Below, one piece after another: positions 6,172 through 6,739 of a stretch of DNA of 6,739 nt; the stretch's first letter is position 1, and the number at the start of each line of letters is the position of its first letter. The DNA is taken from NCBI GenBank assembly GCA_012799535.1, contig JAAZLB010000343.1:1-6739 (forward strand). Reading direction: 5' to 3'. The notes beneath the pieces are model-generated. The model searched no databases. It saw only the letters and a list, made by a program, of their open reading frames with translations, and was not told the DNA's origin. The DNA is from Bacillota bacterium. Its GTDB lineage: Bacteria > Bacillota > Limnochordia > Darwinibacteriales > Darwinibacteriaceae. The position numbers and the translations under genes were made by a program.

Positions 6172-6739
6172 ATGTTTGCTGGTCTAAAAATTGTTGATTC
6201 GCATGCCCATTTCCCAATCACCGACGTTTCTATTAGGGATTCAATGGGCGTACCTAAGGAAGAACGGCGGATACCACTTCCACGAGAACCAAAGCCGTAT
6301 GCGGGCCATGCGCCAAGACAGTGGAGTAAGGCTTGGGGTTTCCCCCCACATGAAAAAGGGACAGAGACCGACAAAGAACTAGCTCAACGTTGGATAACAG
6401 AATTAGATCGCTACGGCATTGATCGCATTGTTTGGACAACCGGTGGTGGTAATGACCGTTTGGCCAAGATCGTGCAAATGGCTCCCGACCGCTTCATTGG
6501 CTATGCACACCACTATCTATTCGCCCCAAACGCCGCCGAAGAACTGGAGCGAGCAATCGTTGATTTAGGTCTTAAAGGTTATAAAATGTTAGCCCCCACT
6601 TTAGAAAAACCGATTACTGACAAGTCAGCCTATCCAGTCTGGGAAGTTTGTGCCAAATACAATATCCCTGTTTTGATTCATTTCGGAATCTTAGGCGCCG
6701 CCGGTGGTACCGCATTCAACCAGAATATCAACCCCGAAA
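6172..6739 (+). CDS. Amidohydrolase-2 family (PF04909) metal-dependent hydrolase/decarboxylase, N-terminal part (cut by window edge)
   Basis: This is a TIM-barrel metalloenzyme of the family that includes ACMSD-like decarboxylases and various C-N and C-O hydrolases; the reaction is unknown here. The visible 189 residues run from ATG 6172 to the right edge. KIVDSHAHFP (6-15) gives the metal-binding HxH pair, His11 and His13. ELDRYGIDRIVW (77-88) and the following strand are typical of early barrel elements. LGLKGYKML (132-140) carries the usual Lys strand, and IPVLIHFG (165-172) supplies the next metal-ligand His170. The later His and the catalytic Asp lie beyond the window. A Pro/Arg-rich stretch (about 28-60) between the HxH strand and the first helix looks like a lid or substrate loop. 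AGGTGG (6158-6163) sits 8 nt before the ATG. The gene is divergent from the ROK/ABC operon across 335 nt, consistent with shared regulation and a catabolic role for the imported compound (inferred). Confidence 0.88.
   Translation, partial: MFAGLKIVDSHAHFPITDVSIRDSMGVPKEERRIPLPREPKPYAGHAPRQWSKAWGFPPHEKGTETDKELAQRWITELDRYGIDRIVWTTGGGNDRLAKIVQMAPDRFIGYAHHYLFAPNAAEELERAIVDLGLKGYKMLAPTLEKPITDKSAYPVWEVCAKYNIPVLIHFGILGAAGGTAFNQNINPE

Noticed and set aside
5990..6439. Minus-strand open frames across the amidohydrolase start and leader
   Set aside because: The plus-strand amidohydrolase reading with HxH motif and a good ribosome-binding site explains this segment; the minus frames have no recognisable features.
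1..6739. CRISPR array, insertion sequence, phage or integration site
   Set aside because: No regularly spaced repeats, transposase, integrase, tRNA gene or terminal inverted repeats were seen.

Overview
The window holds an ABC uptake operon of the dipeptide/oligopeptide (Dpp/Opp) class on the minus strand and the first 189 codons of a divergently transcribed metal-dependent amidohydrolase on the plus strand. The moderate, somewhat AT-rich base composition, strong AGGAGG-type Shine-Dalgarno sites, frequent GTG starts and tight gene packing suggest a Bacillota (Firmicutes) bacterium. The substrate-binding protein has an ordinary secretory signal without a lipobox cysteine, which would better fit a two-membraned lineage. 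The assignment below phylum level is open.

Read in transcription order from right to left, the minus strand carries: a ROK-family sugar kinase without a DNA-binding domain (5836-4835); a family 5 extracellular substrate-binding protein (4739-3150); a DppB-type permease (3083-2163); a DppC-type permease (2127-1219); an AbrB-family 'ammonia monooxygenase'-type membrane protein (1218-169); and the first 45 codons of a DppD/OppD-type ATPase, cut by the window edge just inside Walker A (136-1). Gaps are 95, 66, 35, 0 and 32 nt, and I see no intrinsic terminator between genes, so this is probably one transcript. The AbrB-type gene lies between the second permease and the ATPase, breaking the usual A-B-C-D-F order. 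A second ATPase (DppF) is expected to the left of the window.

A 335-nt non-coding region (5837-6171) separates the ROK gene from the divergent amidohydrolase (6172 to the right edge). It contains several dyad symmetries, one of which (5934-5963) overlaps the best promoter guess for the operon. No regulator gene is visible.

A reasonable inference is a locus for uptake and breakdown of one small molecule. The binding protein and permeases import it, the ROK kinase phosphorylates a sugar part (or senses one), the amidohydrolase hydrolyses or decarboxylates a product, and the AbrB-type protein may move a related compound or product across the membrane. The substrate cannot be read from the sequence. 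Every protein belongs to a known family; any novelty lies in the combination and gene order, not in an unknown protein.
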